DNA from: Notolepis coatsorum
Taxonomy: Eukaryota; Chordata; Actinopteri; Aulopiformes; Paralepididae
Direction of reading: 5' to 3'
NCBI GenBank assembly: GCA_963971535.1
Contig: OZ020591.1
Location: 18,708,877 to 18,772,876 of the forward strand
Length of the DNA stretch: 64,000 nt
Part shown: piece after piece, positions 11,579-22,385 of the stretch
Layout of the letters: each line of letters begins with the position of its first letter
Numbering within the stretch: position 1 is the first letter of the stretch
Notes under the pieces: model-generated
Told to the model about the DNA's origin: nothing
The model's input: the letters and a program-made list of their open reading frames with translations, nothing else
Databases searched by the model: none
Position numbers and translations under genes: made by a program

Positions 11579-12165
11579 CATACTAAGTAGTATACTCAAC
11601 AGGAACCCCATGTACTTATATTAAGCAGTATACTCAATAGGAACCCCATGTACTTATACTAAGTAGTATACTCAACAGGAACCCCATGTACTTATAATAA
11701 GTAGTATACTCAATATAATATAATTTATAATAATTTATAATTTATAATAATAATTTAGGACCTGCTCCGAGGTCATCAATTGGCACACATGCGATGCATG
11801 CATGCAATTCGTATCTGCGATTAACCCATCCCGTCGTCCTTCCCCCCCAAGGGCAGCCGGGAGCAGACAGGCACAACGTGAGCCGCGCCAGGGGACCAAT
11901 CCAAGTGCTCCTGTCCGTCTTCGTCAAGGACGCCACAGCGTTAGCGATCTTGTTGTTGTGCATGTTTTTCCATTGGGTTTTATCTTATCGGGGGGGAAAC
12001 CCTTGCGAGCACGGGGAGAACATGCAAACTCCACACAGAAAGGCCTGGGAGATACCCCACCTGGGTAACTGGCACCATGGAAACCTGGTCCCCAAGCGGG
12101 ATTCGAACCCTGGACCTTATACCCATGTACTTATACTAAGTAGTATACCCAATAGGAATCCTTAG
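11579..12165. repeat. 38-bp minisatellite, split by a SINE
   Basis: The unit contains AACCCCATGTACTTATACTA followed by AGTAGTATACTCAACAGG. About three and a half units occur at 11579-11712 and one degenerate unit at 12120-12165. Between them lie AT-rich sequence and a second SINE. Copy 2 holds about five uninterrupted units at 56473-56662. Confidence 0.85.
11826..12119 (-). mobile_element. Second tRNA-derived SINE, head truncated
   Basis: It has the same body as the SINE at 11250-11564, from CCCATCCCGTCGTCC through the GCACGGGGAGAACATGC block and a B-box GGGTTCGAATCCC (minus strand), but it lacks the A-box end. It interrupts the 38-bp minisatellite and is absent from copy 2, so it arrived, or was lost in copy 2, after duplication. 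Confidence 0.82.
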
Positions 12166-13773
12166 GACTTATTTTTGTTTTGTGATTGATTTCTGTTTAT
12201 CTTCATTCATATCAAACACAAAGATTCTGTACCTCCTTTTTTGATTCAGTCAATAAAATATATCTCATATGCTTGTTTTGACTCTTTCATTATGAGTGTT
12301 ATAATTTAAAATGCTGTGTAGCCATTAGGACATGATATTTTACTTAAGTTAAAAGTAGAATACTCTACAGAAAATAGTTGCTAAATGAAATAAAAAGCTA
12401 TAGACATTAATGTTGAGATTTTCAAATGTATTATTTTGGCACAAACCCGGTGCCATTTAGCTCCATTGTATTGGAGTGACAGCGGACATCTCTACTGCAG
12501 ATATGTCGTGCTCTAGTGGGCTTCGCTCATAAGTAGTTCCAGGTAGCAGTCAGAAGACTGAGGTGTGACAGCAACAGTGTATTCCTTCAATAACTGGTGG
12601 CGCCAGAGAGCATCTGACAAAACCTCAGAGCCTGTTTCACCACAGAACTGGTGGGTCACGTGCTTGAAGCTCTGATCCCAGGAAGACTTCAGTGTTCAAT
12701 GTTGAAAGACGGACACATCACATTGGACCTGGACTTCAATTTAAAAAACAGAAATGGACTTCCATAATGTTATTACTGTATATATTATATGTATCAATGT
12801 TGTAGAATATGGCAGCAATATTATCATTCATTGATAATTGTTCCACGGTAACAATTAGGGATTGGAAATGTAGCAGCCAGAATAGTGATTTTGTGTTCAT
12901 AGAAGTTTTTATATTTATTTATTCTCATTTACATTATTGAATTGAAATATTTACACGAATCTAATTTGATTTAATATAAAGATTTAGTTTTTGTTCATAT
13001 TACCGATGGTATGGCTATATTATTAATTTGTGATAAATCTCTGGGTTTAACCTATTAGTCCATCCCCCCCTCTCCCCGTAATATAAGGAACCGGAAGTGA
13101 TTTCTTTGTCAGTAAGAGTTTAGAGACATAACCTAGGCAGAAAAAGAATGGTTTAATTTAAAACAAGTGTCTCATTCTCTGTTGCTACTTTACTGTTTGT
13201 TGGACTACCATTCCCCCCTGCAGCTAACTTCACAATAGGGCAGTTTTGGACAAGTATTTTAAGTTAATTATTTTCCATCATTGAAATGCATATTCAGTAT
13301 GAAGTTACAGCTTTTCACCACAAGAGGGTGATATTACACAGGTTCGCTGGTAATCAGCTCTCTGGCACCTGTTAACAATATATAGACATGCCATAGTGAA
13401 CCTATTGTTTGTCATTGATATACATGCATTACAAATATTTATGAATTAATTATTGTCCATTGCAATAAGCCCCGCCCCTTTCATATATCATGGACCATTC
13501 ATTGTACAGACTTGTGGGAGGGGTTAATGAGTGGTGGGGGCTTCCCCTGGAAGGTTGGTGGTACCGTTCAAAACGGGCGTAAAAGCAGGGAGGCAGCAAT
13601 GTTAGCTGTGCTGTTGGGTTTCCTGTTAAGGTCCGATATTGTGTGTAGTCCCGGCCACACGCCACGTGGGTCATAGCTGCTTAGCTCCTTTCCAGGTGTT
13701 GGTCGTTCCAGGGAAGCCCGAAGCAGATGGGGCTATCTTAGTGGCTCAACCACATGCGACTGTGGCACAGAAC
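12166..13773. other. Duplicated non-coding block
   Basis: No gene, RNA or terminal repeat is visible on either strand. It is AT-rich and collinear with 56663-57213 plus 58880-59925. The 1.67-kb transposon of copy 2 has its empty site here at about 12733-12736. The end of the block (about 13690-13773) contains TGCGACTGTGGCACAGAACC, which reads TCDCGTEP. With the continuation in copy 2 (PQTMEHLLPC) it resembles the C-terminal Cys/His motif of some non-LTR retrotransposons. Confidence 0.55.
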
Positions 13774-14008
13774 CCCAGTACATTGTACATTGGAGGTGGG
13801 GGGGGACACACACTGTACACTGTACATTGGAATACTGACAAAGCCATACTTGGTAATTTACTGTACAACTGGGTTAGGACATTTGTAGGGGCCAGTTTTG
13901 AATTGCAGTCTCCCGTAGGTGTTCTTTGAGAGTGTTTTTGAAGGTGGGTAGTGATTTACATTCCTTTACAGCTTTGGGTAGGGCGTTCCACATTGTTGTG
14001 GCATATGT
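13774..14008 (-). mobile_element. Fragment of the (CAAT)-tailed LINE, 3' coding end
   Basis: The minus strand encodes MWNALPKAVKECKSLPTF and the end of the ORF, then 3'UTR with a G-run (C-run in the sense strand). It matches 16675-16860. In copy 2 this site holds a different sequence of about 510 bp (59926-60437), so insertion was accompanied by replacement or deletion. Neither the tail nor a target duplication is visible. Confidence 0.8.
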
Positions 14009-15370
14009 CAACATACATTCTGTTAAAAAATGTAAAAAGTAAAGTGTGGCACAGTAATTGATTAACGTTTCACACATACCATACTTGTATTGATAAATGA
14101 GGCTCTCAGATATCTAATAAACTTTTAAGTTCAAAGTTCTACATGTGTCTCTCTTATCATTAAATAAAATCCAAACCCATGTTTATTGTGTTGTAAGCAT
14201 GTTGTTTATTTAAACCCATGATCATTACAGTAAAATATACAGTTAAATATAGTATACCATAAATAGATGGTATATTGCACTCTATTTACCTTGATCTCGA
14301 TCCTATATATTAGGCATATCTGGGGTTTTAATGTGACATGTATATAGAATGAATAAATGTTTAATGTGCAGATGTTTCTGTCTTCAGGTGCGATACAAAT
14401 AAAGATTATTATTATTATTATAATGTTGGGTCTGTGGCCCAGGGATGCTTGAGGAGGTTCAGGGGGTTCACAAAAAATGGGGAATATTTTAACTTTACTA
14501 TTTCATTCACTAGAAGTTAGTCTAATGAGAGAATATACTGTATAAGAATGACTAAAGCTAAGAAAGGGATTCAAAGGAGATGTATTTCTATGGTTGGTTA
14601 ACATGTGGAACAATGCTGATATACACAAGTCATTCGCGTTTGGTTTTCAAGAAAATGGTTTGTGTAGCTATTTTTGAGGATTACAAATGTGAATAATCCT
14701 TATTTAGTTAATTTCATAAGAATATAGGACAGGTATATCTAAGCATTATGCATCAGCCTGTACCTTTTTAGTCACTGCCCAAATCAGACTGTTGACCGTC
14801 TGGAATGATTGTGCACTATTATTGTTTTGTGTGTGATGGCTGAATAAAATAATCTACTACTACTATTCTGATAGATTTCAATCTCTCCACTGTTATCTCC
14901 CCACTTGCAGTGTGTTGATTAGATGCTATATTGCACTCTATTTACCTTGATTTACCAGTAACTGTAAAAGATTATGAAAAAAGAAGGGCACCTTGATTGT
15001 TGTATTAACACAATAACACACATAATTATTAGACAACATTACATGCTAAAACAAAGTGTGCTACGTCGGTGGTCCTATCCTACCAACTACCTTCAATCCC
15101 GCTGGGAACCAGGCAAGTGATCTGGAACAAACACTCCATGTCACACATATAAAGCACACAATTAAAACCGCTATCCATAACCCATAGATGCTACCACTGC
15201 CTACCGTAGTGTATAATGCTCGTTCCTGCATCACGGAGTGAGGTGTGCACTGCCTCACTGCACCGGCCGGAACAAACAGTTCACCTCACGTTCCGCCTGC
15301 AGGTGGCCCCCTATAACGGAACCTGGCTCATTGAGGCCCCTCCTCCTTTCTCATTAGCGCCACCCGCCAC
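14009..15370. other. Duplicated non-coding block
   Basis: Matches 60440-61810. No convincing gene. It contains AATAAAG followed by an ATT repeat at about 14395-14420 (AAATAAAGATTATTATT), which resembles a short retroposon 3' tail. Another GAATAAAATAATC with CTACTACTA lies near 14841-14862. Unassigned otherwise. Confidence 0.5.
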
Positions 15371-15932
15371 ATAAGTATGTAGGTGTGCACCTGGACGACA
15401 AGCTGGCCTGGTCTGCAAACACGGACGCGCTCTATAGGAAGGGACAGAGCCGGCTGTTCTTCTTTAGGAGGCTCAGCTCTTTTAATGTGTGTGGGGAAAT
15501 GTTGTATATGTTTGATCAGGTCCTTTCTCCCCACAGCCATCAGACCATAGGCGGCGCGTGGGCTTTAGGTCAGGGAAGGCTGTAAAGGGAACGGTCCCCG
15601 CGCGCAGCTTGAAAAATTTGACCTTTTATTTTTGGTTGCACGCAAACTGTCCAGGTTCTGATTTCATATACACACACACACTACTAGGCTATACTACAGT
15701 GAGCCCCACTCATTTATATATAGTGCAAATTAAGTGTTCAAATGAAGGCATCCAATAATATATTAACCATTGTCTTACCTTAATGCAGATAAATGCGACG
15801 TTTCATCTTGGTGAGAAAGACCGTTCACAACTTGAATCACAAGTTGCAATGAAGTGAACGTTTTTTGTAATTTAGATCTCATCATGCTTTGAAAACAATG
15901 TACATACAGTAGCTCTAAAAAGTTTCCACGAT

Positions 15933-16802
15933 TTGATGAACTCGGACTCTCATCATGTCATCATCAAGAACAAGTTACAGGTTGAAAAAACCCTCAGCTC
16001 GGAACTAGGCAAAATCTGCATATGGCTCGCCGACAACAAACTATCATTACACATGGGCAAAACAGAGTCCATTCTCTTCGGTTCAAATAACAAACTCAGC
16101 AAAACAGACGGCTTCTCAGTTACAGTGGGTGACAATATTGTCACAAGGAAAGATGAAATTACCTACCTAGGTTCCATCCTAGAGGCTAATCTTTCCTGTG
16201 ACAAAATGGCATCCAATGTAATAAAAAAAGTCAATCAACGAACTCGTTTCTTGTACCGGATCTCCTCCCTGGTAAACAAGAATACCCTGAAGACTCTGGC
16301 AGGAGCACTCATTCAAGGGTACTACGACTATGCTTGCACCTCATGGTACCAAAGCACCTCAAAGGCACTAAAAACCAAATTACAAACATCTCAAAACAAA
16401 CTAGTCAGACTACTGCTTGACCTGACTCCTAGAACCCACCTCACCCCTGCACACTTTGCCAACCTAGGATGGCTTAGAGTAGACAACAGAGTACAGCAAC
16501 TTGCAATGGGCCTGGTCTACAAGATACACTACACGACCAAGGTACCCATGTACATGTCAAAATACTTCCCAAAGGTCAGTGAATACCACGATCACAACAC
16601 CAGAGGGAGCTCCACAAATCATGTAAAACCCAGATTCAGCTCAAACAAGGGACTAAACACGTTTCGCAATTATGCCACAACAATGTGGAACGCCCTACCC
16701 AAAGCTGTAAAGGAATGTAAATCACTACCCACCTTCAAAAACACTCTCAAAGAACACCTACGGGAGACTGCAATTCAAAACTGGCCCCTACAAATGTCCT
16801 AA
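15933..16802 (+). pseudogene. Non-LTR reverse transcriptase C-terminal part
   Basis: An open frame of 289 residues. It starts just after the expected catalytic YADD position, so the RT active site is missing. Visible are IWLADNKLSLHMGKTES, YLGSILEANLSCDKMAS, LIQGYYDYACTSWYQST and the C-terminal TFRNYATTMWNALPKAV. The order is that of the region after RT motif C in jockey/I-type LINEs. It ends TAA at 16802. The 5' truncation point is about 15945; the first residues may come from the host hAT. The clade is not certain. Confidence 0.82.
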
Positions 16803-16957
16803 CCTAGTTGTACAATAAAGACCAAGCATGACTTTGTCAGTATTCCAATGTACAGCCCCACCCAACCCCACCCCACCTACCCAACCTCCTCCAATGTACA
16901 GTTTCCATGTCAAATGTATGTCAGTATTCCAATGTACAGTGTCCCCCCCCCCTACCC

Positions 16958-16990
<33 letters not shown>

Positions 16991-17333
16991 ACCTCCAATG
17001 TACAGCCCCACCCCACCTACCCAACCTCCCCCAATGCACCGTTTCTATGTCAAATGTATATACTCTTCTTCTGGATTTTTTTAGTATCACAAACAGTACT
17101 GTATTTGAAAATCTGGTATGTCATAAATGTATAGATGTAGCAGTACTGTCTATCTGTATGTCATGTGTGTCATATGATGAATTGAAAATGGGGGACCCTG
17201 ATGGAAACAAGACGAAAGTCTTTCTCAGGTCTGCATCCTCTTAACAATTGTATGTATTGAGCTGTACTGTACTGTACCCATTCTGCAATCTGTTAATAAA
17301 CTTTTCAATCAATCAATCAATCAATCAATCAAT
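15945..17333 (+). mobile_element. (CAAT)-tailed LINE, best copy in window
   Basis: A 5'-truncated LINE: ORF2 end (to 16802), a 3'UTR of about 500 bp with an uninterrupted C run at 16960-16990, the conserved TTGAAAATGGGGGACCCTGA block near 17182, and a tail TTAATAAACTTTTCAATCAA continuing as CAAT repeats to 17333. This family accounts for at least ten fragments in the window, often recognised by the tail alone (GATTGATTGAAAACTTTATT on the other strand). Confidence 0.88.
16960..16990. repeat. Poly(C) tract of 31 bases
   Basis: An unbroken C run inside the LINE 3'UTR, preceded by CCTACCCAA and a shorter C run at 16943-16952. Related copies have C runs near 23625-23644 and, on the other strand, G runs near 26970-27040. 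Proline-rich frames through it are artefacts of the run. Confidence 0.9.
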
Positions 17334-18768
17334 TCTTAGAGCAAGCCCTTGTTTGCCAAGATAAAACAACATACAGCCTCAGGTGATCGGTAGTTATGCC
17401 CAGGGCCAGCCCGGTGCAGCTTCTAAATTACTTTGTTTATGCCTTGGAAAAATACCGTATATATCCATTTTGCTTTTTGAAATTTGACTCAAAATAGTGC
17501 GCTGGTGTTCGCTACAAAGCAATCGGCGGGCTGAAATTCAGAACACACAGATGTTTGCTTTACTCTGCCTGCGGGATCAGGATGATCATGTGAATGATGT
17601 GATTGGCTACATTATTTAACCTGAGCCTATGCGTGATTGGTTACTGCCTGTACCTGGAATGTTAAACGCTGCCACCGATTGACACCTTCGTCGTTGACAC
17701 CTCGGCCAGCCGGCTGCAGCACAAGACACACACAATAGCCAGCAGCCTGCGCATATATTATATACATTTCAAGATTCCGAGCATAATATTCTGGGTAGGC
17801 ATAGCCCCCCCTAGCCTTATATACGCGCCGCCTATGCATCAGACTGTACAACAGCTGACCTGTGGCTGTTTGTTTCCTGTTCCCTACACATGTTTTTATA
17901 CACCTATTTTTTTTTTAATACAACTGTTTTTATACACCTGTCTTATACACCTGCTTTTATCTTAACACGTTTTTATTATTATTGGTAGATATGATGTACA
18001 TGAATTTTTATCATGTGCTTACTTTTTAATTCATGATGCAGACATAATTGTGAACGACTGTATGAGCTATGTGAGATTCCTGAATTTCCCGAAGGGGATG
18101 AATAAAGTATCTATCTATAAAATGAACTGGGGAAAGTCAGCATTATTGCCACTGAGTGCCTCTGCTGCATGGCTAGCTGCCCCATTTAACATCCCAGTGG
18201 TCCAGAATCTTAAATATCTTGGTGTTTCAGTCCACCCCTCGGTTACAAGCACTGTATCAAGTAATTATAAGAAAGTGCTTATGGAGGTAGAAACACATCG
18301 GCAAGGGTGGAATACTTATCCCCTCTAATTCCATTCTCTTTTTCATATATTAAAATTAATATTCTTCCACAAATGAGCGTTTTCAGCTCCATGCTCCCTC
18401 TGGCAGACTCAAACTTTCAACCCTCCAGAGGGAAAAAGGTGAAGGTGGATCGGGACTACCAACCTTCCAATGGTACTATTGGTGTCCTGGCACCCTATAT
18501 AGAGGAACATTCTGTACGGCCCTCATAGGTTACAATTACAATAATGTAATCTATTCCAATATATCTATCAAACAATCAAAAAACGAATTTGGCTCCATCA
18601 TTATTGAGCTCATCTCAGTTTGCAGTCTTGCAGAAAATCTCAGGAAAATGACACCAAATTTGTACCTTCAATCGCCCATGATAACGCTGGTCTCCAGTTG
18701 GGAGGCGTCCAATACTGCCCCCCAGTGGTGTAATAAGGGAGTTCTTACACTTGCTGATTTGTTGAGAT

Positions 18769-19237
18769 GCTTCCAGCTGCAGACCTTCAGACCAGCGCTT
18801 ACAAGCCCCGCACATACAAGCACCGCACATAGCAACCCCTCGCTTCCATTGGCTGATTTTGGTGACGTGATTTTGGGTCACGTTGCACGTTGCACTGCGG
18901 GATTGATTGATTGATTGATTGAAAACTTTATGGTGACGTGATTTTGGGTCACGTTGCACGTTGCACTGCGGGATTGATTGATTGATTGATTGAAAACTTT
19001 ATTAACAGATTGCCGTATGATTTGGGTCACGTTGCACTGCGGGATTGATTGATTGATTGATTCATTGATTCATTGATTGATTGATTGATTGATTGAAAAC
19101 TTTATTAACAGATTGATTGATTGATTGATTGAAAACTTTATTAACAGATTGCCGAATGGGTACACGTGACCACAGGCCCTGATTGATTGATTGAAAACTT
19201 TATTAACAGATTGTAGAATGGGTACACGTGACCTGAC

Positions 19238-19281
<44 letters not shown>

Positions 19282-19317
19282 AACTTTATTAACAGATTGC
19301 AGAATGGGTACAGTGAC

Positions 19318-19372
<55 letters not shown>

Positions 19373-19640
19373 AAACTTTATTAACAGATTGCAGAATGCA
19401 GTACAGCTCAATACACACAATTGTTAAGGGGATGCAGACCATGCAGTACTGTTACATTTGTGACATACAGTAAATATATACAAGGGGGAGGGAACTGTAC
19501 ATTTATGATGAATTGAAAATGGGGGACCCTGATGTAAACAAGACGGAAGTCTTTCTCTGGTCTGCATCCCCTTAACAATTGTGTGTATTGAGCTGTACTG
19601 CAGATATATTTCAATTGCCTTACTTATTTACATAAGTATT
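18769..19640. repeat. GATT repeat arrays made of stacked LINE tails
   Basis: At least seven runs of GATT (18903-18920, 18973-18992, 19043-19094, 19105-19128, 19182-19194, 19239-19280, 19318-19372) are each followed by GAAAACTTTATTAACAGATT, the minus-strand 3' end of the (CAAT)-tailed LINE. A roughly 70-bp unit with GGTGACGTGATTTTGGGTCA is repeated near 18861 and 18932. From 19390 to 19600 a minus tail is followed by a plus 3'UTR piece, giving an inverted repeat. Copy 2 has nothing like this here. Confidence 0.85.
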
Positions 19641-20100
19641 ATAGGCCTACAGCAGTATTGTACAGACAGTCTGTGTGAAGTCTGTGTGGTTATCCAGCTG
19701 CACAAAGGCAGAGCAAGAGGCTCTACAGAGGGTGGTGAAGGCGGCAGGCAGGATTGTCGGGACTCCTCTATCAAACATCACCTCCGTCTTCACCTCCCGC
19801 TGCCTCCACCGCTCCAAGTGTATCATTGTATCATCAAGGACCAGTCTCACCCAGCACATCACCTCTTTCAGCTCCTTCCCTCAGGGAGGAGATACCGGTC
19901 CATACATGCCAAGAGTTAAAGATTTAAGAACAGCTTTTTCCCCCAAGCAGTCAGACTGTTAAACGCTCATTGACTGTCCCCTCACGTGCACCATGCACTT
20001 ACCTGGACTTGATAATCACTGTTACCACTCATCATGCACTTTATTTAAAATATTCTGTTATGTACAGTGTTATATGTGTTTCATGTATGTATATATTGTA
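19640..20100 (+). mobile_element. Rex-like LINE 3' fragment
   Basis: Overlapping plus frames encode EQEALQRVVKAAGRIVGTPL and IIKDQSHPAHHLFQLLPSGR, a block shared by Rex-like LINEs shortly before the stop. Several frame changes are present. No tail was identified. It lies inside the region inserted between the halves of the L1. Confidence 0.7.
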
Positions 20101-20103
20101 CTA

Positions 20104-20839
20104 CGGTCTGTGGGAGCTCCCCTGAAATTTCACTCACGGTCATATAAGAGTTTTAATGTAGAAGGTTTTATTAATGAAATGTTGGGTATAAACTGGGAGG
20201 AGGTATGTTGTGAGGATGACCCAGAGGTTGCACTGGACTTATTTATGTCAGAAACAAATCAGCCCCATGGATAGATAGTAGCTTTTAATGAATTTTAATG
20301 AATGAGAGAGACATACTGTAGCCAAAAAAGCATCAGTGTGTTCCAGTTCTGCAGATGACAGACAAAAGTACCGTTCCTTACGTAATCAAGTCACAAAGTT
20401 AAATAAGGTGAGAAAAAGGGAATATTTTAAACCATGGTTATATGATGTGAGAAATGATGGTAAAAATCTATGGAATGTTTTAAATCAAATTATGGGTAGA
20501 AAATCCAATGTCTGTACACCTTTTGTTGAGTCATATGGAATTGTCCTAACCAAACCATGTGATATTGCCAACCATTTTAATGATTTTTATGCAAGTAAGA
20601 TATCTCAGCTCAGGCAGGGAATGCACATCTCAAACAATACAAAATCAAATGACATAATTAAGAATATCATAATGAAAGATAAAGGGTGTACATTTGATTT
20701 TCAACAGGTTGAGGTTAGTGATATTGAAAGGTTACTCCAGGCTCTACCTGACAGCAAGTTAGCTGGCACAGACAACTTGGATAGTAAATTATTGAGAATT
20801 ACTGCTACGATCATAGCAAGTCCAGTGTCATATTATTAA
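20104..20839 (+). pseudogene. Non-LTR LINE endonuclease-RT linker fragment
   Basis: The main frame (20336-20839) contains KYRSLRNQVTKLNKVRKREY, NLWNVLNQIMGRKSN, IANHFNDFYASKI and LLQALPDSKLAGTDNLDSKL, matching the usual region between the endonuclease and RT of jockey-type LINEs. A preceding frame (about 20104-20274) is the same linker further upstream, with stops between. The copy ends at the CA repeat before any RT catalytic motif. It may belong to the (CAAT)-tailed family but no overlap allows a check. Confidence 0.72.
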
Positions 20840-20973
<134 letters not shown>

Positions 20974-21441
20974 TATTTTGTTACAAAAACTTAATTTCCT
21001 GCATTCTGGTGCAGGAATTTTTGAATTTTTACCCTTTAAATGCCAGTGTTTGTGTGACGGCATCACAAATTATTGTTAAAAAAAACACACAAAAAGTTAA
21101 ATATTTTCAATATATCAAATGCAAAGTACATTTTTCTGGTGGGGATTATTACAGGCTAGGCATGTGTCAATGATTAGCAACAACACAGATTTTGATGGAT
21201 TTTTTGTAATGTCAGATTTAACACCAACTCTTTTCAGAAAAGTGGGAGTATTTCATTTTTTATCTGACATTACAAAAAAATCTAAAAAAATAAATGGTTA
21301 TGATCAGGGCTGAAGTTGAATTAAAGATGTATGACTGTTTACACTGCATTACTCTGTCACAGTGATCTCCTGGTTGTTCCCCATTTAGGTTATCTAACTA
21401 TCACGCCGCCGCAACCAGAAACACTGGCCTGGCCGCTTGAA

Positions 21442-21726
21442 GCCTTTTTACAACGCATCCGCGTTTCCGGGTTCCCGTTTTGCGCTCTGATTGGCCAGGT
21501 CATGTGACATGAGCACCAATCGTGGGACGGCAAGTTTCTACACTGGTTAAGCTTAGGCACTCTTCGAAGTTGGTTAAGGTTAGAGTTTGTCTTAGAGCAT
21601 GGCGATAGAACGCCAGGTAGTTTGCAGGCTGTTCGACGCAGAAATGGGCAAACACGCTATTGGGCGCACATGTCACATGACCTGGCCAATCAGAGCGCCG
21701 GAAACGCGGATGCGTTGTAAAAAGGC
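21442..21726. mobile_element. Foldback MITE, about 285 bp
   Basis: The arms GCCTTTTTACAACGCATCCG and its inverse extend about 60 bp each, including CTGATTGGCCAGGTCATGTG and its inverse. The inverted similarity continues weakly outwards to about 21425/21750. The core has AAGTTGGTTAAGGTTAGAGT and a CTTAGAGCATGGCGATAGA block that recurs in another TIR element at 26066-26760. Nested in the hAT above. Confidence 0.88.
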
Positions 21727-22385
21727 TACACGCGGCCTGGCCTGCTTCTAAGTTCAGTGGCCTGACTGCAAAAAAAAAAAAAAGTATAATTTGTTTTTGT
21801 TTTTGTTAATGTTTTCAAGTACCACCAGCAGTACCACCAAGTACCACTAGTGGTACGCGTACCACAGTTTGAGAACCACTGGGGTAGAGGGTCTCTGCTC
21901 ATTCCAAGACATTCAGAAATACTTTAATTCACCTGGCACTTTCTTCTAGCTTCTATTGTGCACAGCAATGGCGTACCTTGGGATAGTCAATTAGGTACCC
22001 ATCCATTTCACACAATATTTACCAGACCCAGGGGTCTGGTCTCAACGGTTTACGCCATGTTAGCAAAGACTTCTTCAAAGCCTCTACCCATTGATATAGT
22101 GTGCCAGTGTGGATATACCATTCAATAGCAGCAGTCTAAATGGGCTATTAATCTAGCAAAACATTTTGCTATCCTCCAGAATTCCCAACCACCAAGTCAT
22201 CCATTTTGATTTTATACATAGGATATACTTTACTCCATGCATATTACATAAAGAGAGCCATACCATCACCTAAAAGCGCTTTGTGCACACAAAAACGCCT
22301 TGTGTACCTTTTTCCATATGGTATGGGAGTGCCCAGGATTGGTTGATTTCTGGAGGAAGGATGCTTATGGTTGTCCTTCTTATTG

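Larger units (their letters stand above)
15546..17836. mobile_element. hAT transposon with nested LINE, 2291 bp
   Basis: A perfect 14-bp terminal inverted repeat, CATAGGCGGCGCGT and ACGCGCCGCCTATG, is flanked by the 8-bp duplication CATCAGAC at 15538-15545 and 17837-17844. Copy 2 has the empty site, with one CATCAGAC at about 61980. The transposon carries about 400 bp of its own sequence on the left and 500 bp on the right, with no transposase frame. The (CAAT)-tailed LINE is inserted in the middle. Confidence 0.94.
15371..18119 (+). mobile_element. Rex-like LINE 3' end with ATCT tail, split by a hAT
   Basis: Plus-strand RT C-terminal sequence KYVGVHLDDKLAWSANTDAL and KGQSRLFFFRRLSSFNVC lies at 15374-15510. 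The 3'UTR continues after the hAT at 17845-18104 and ends GAATAAAGTATCTATCTATA. In copy 2 the same element (61815-62262) is unsplit by a transposon but its tail has expanded enormously. 5'-truncated and inactive. Confidence 0.8.

Noticed and set aside
11188-11590. Overlapping frames near 11.2-11.6 kb and 11.8-12.2 kb
   Set aside because: They are translations of tRNA-derived SINEs in various frames.
16828-17244. Proline-rich open frames (also 23556-23858 and 26776-27235)
   Set aside because: They are readings of C or G runs in LINE 3'UTRs and share no protein family.
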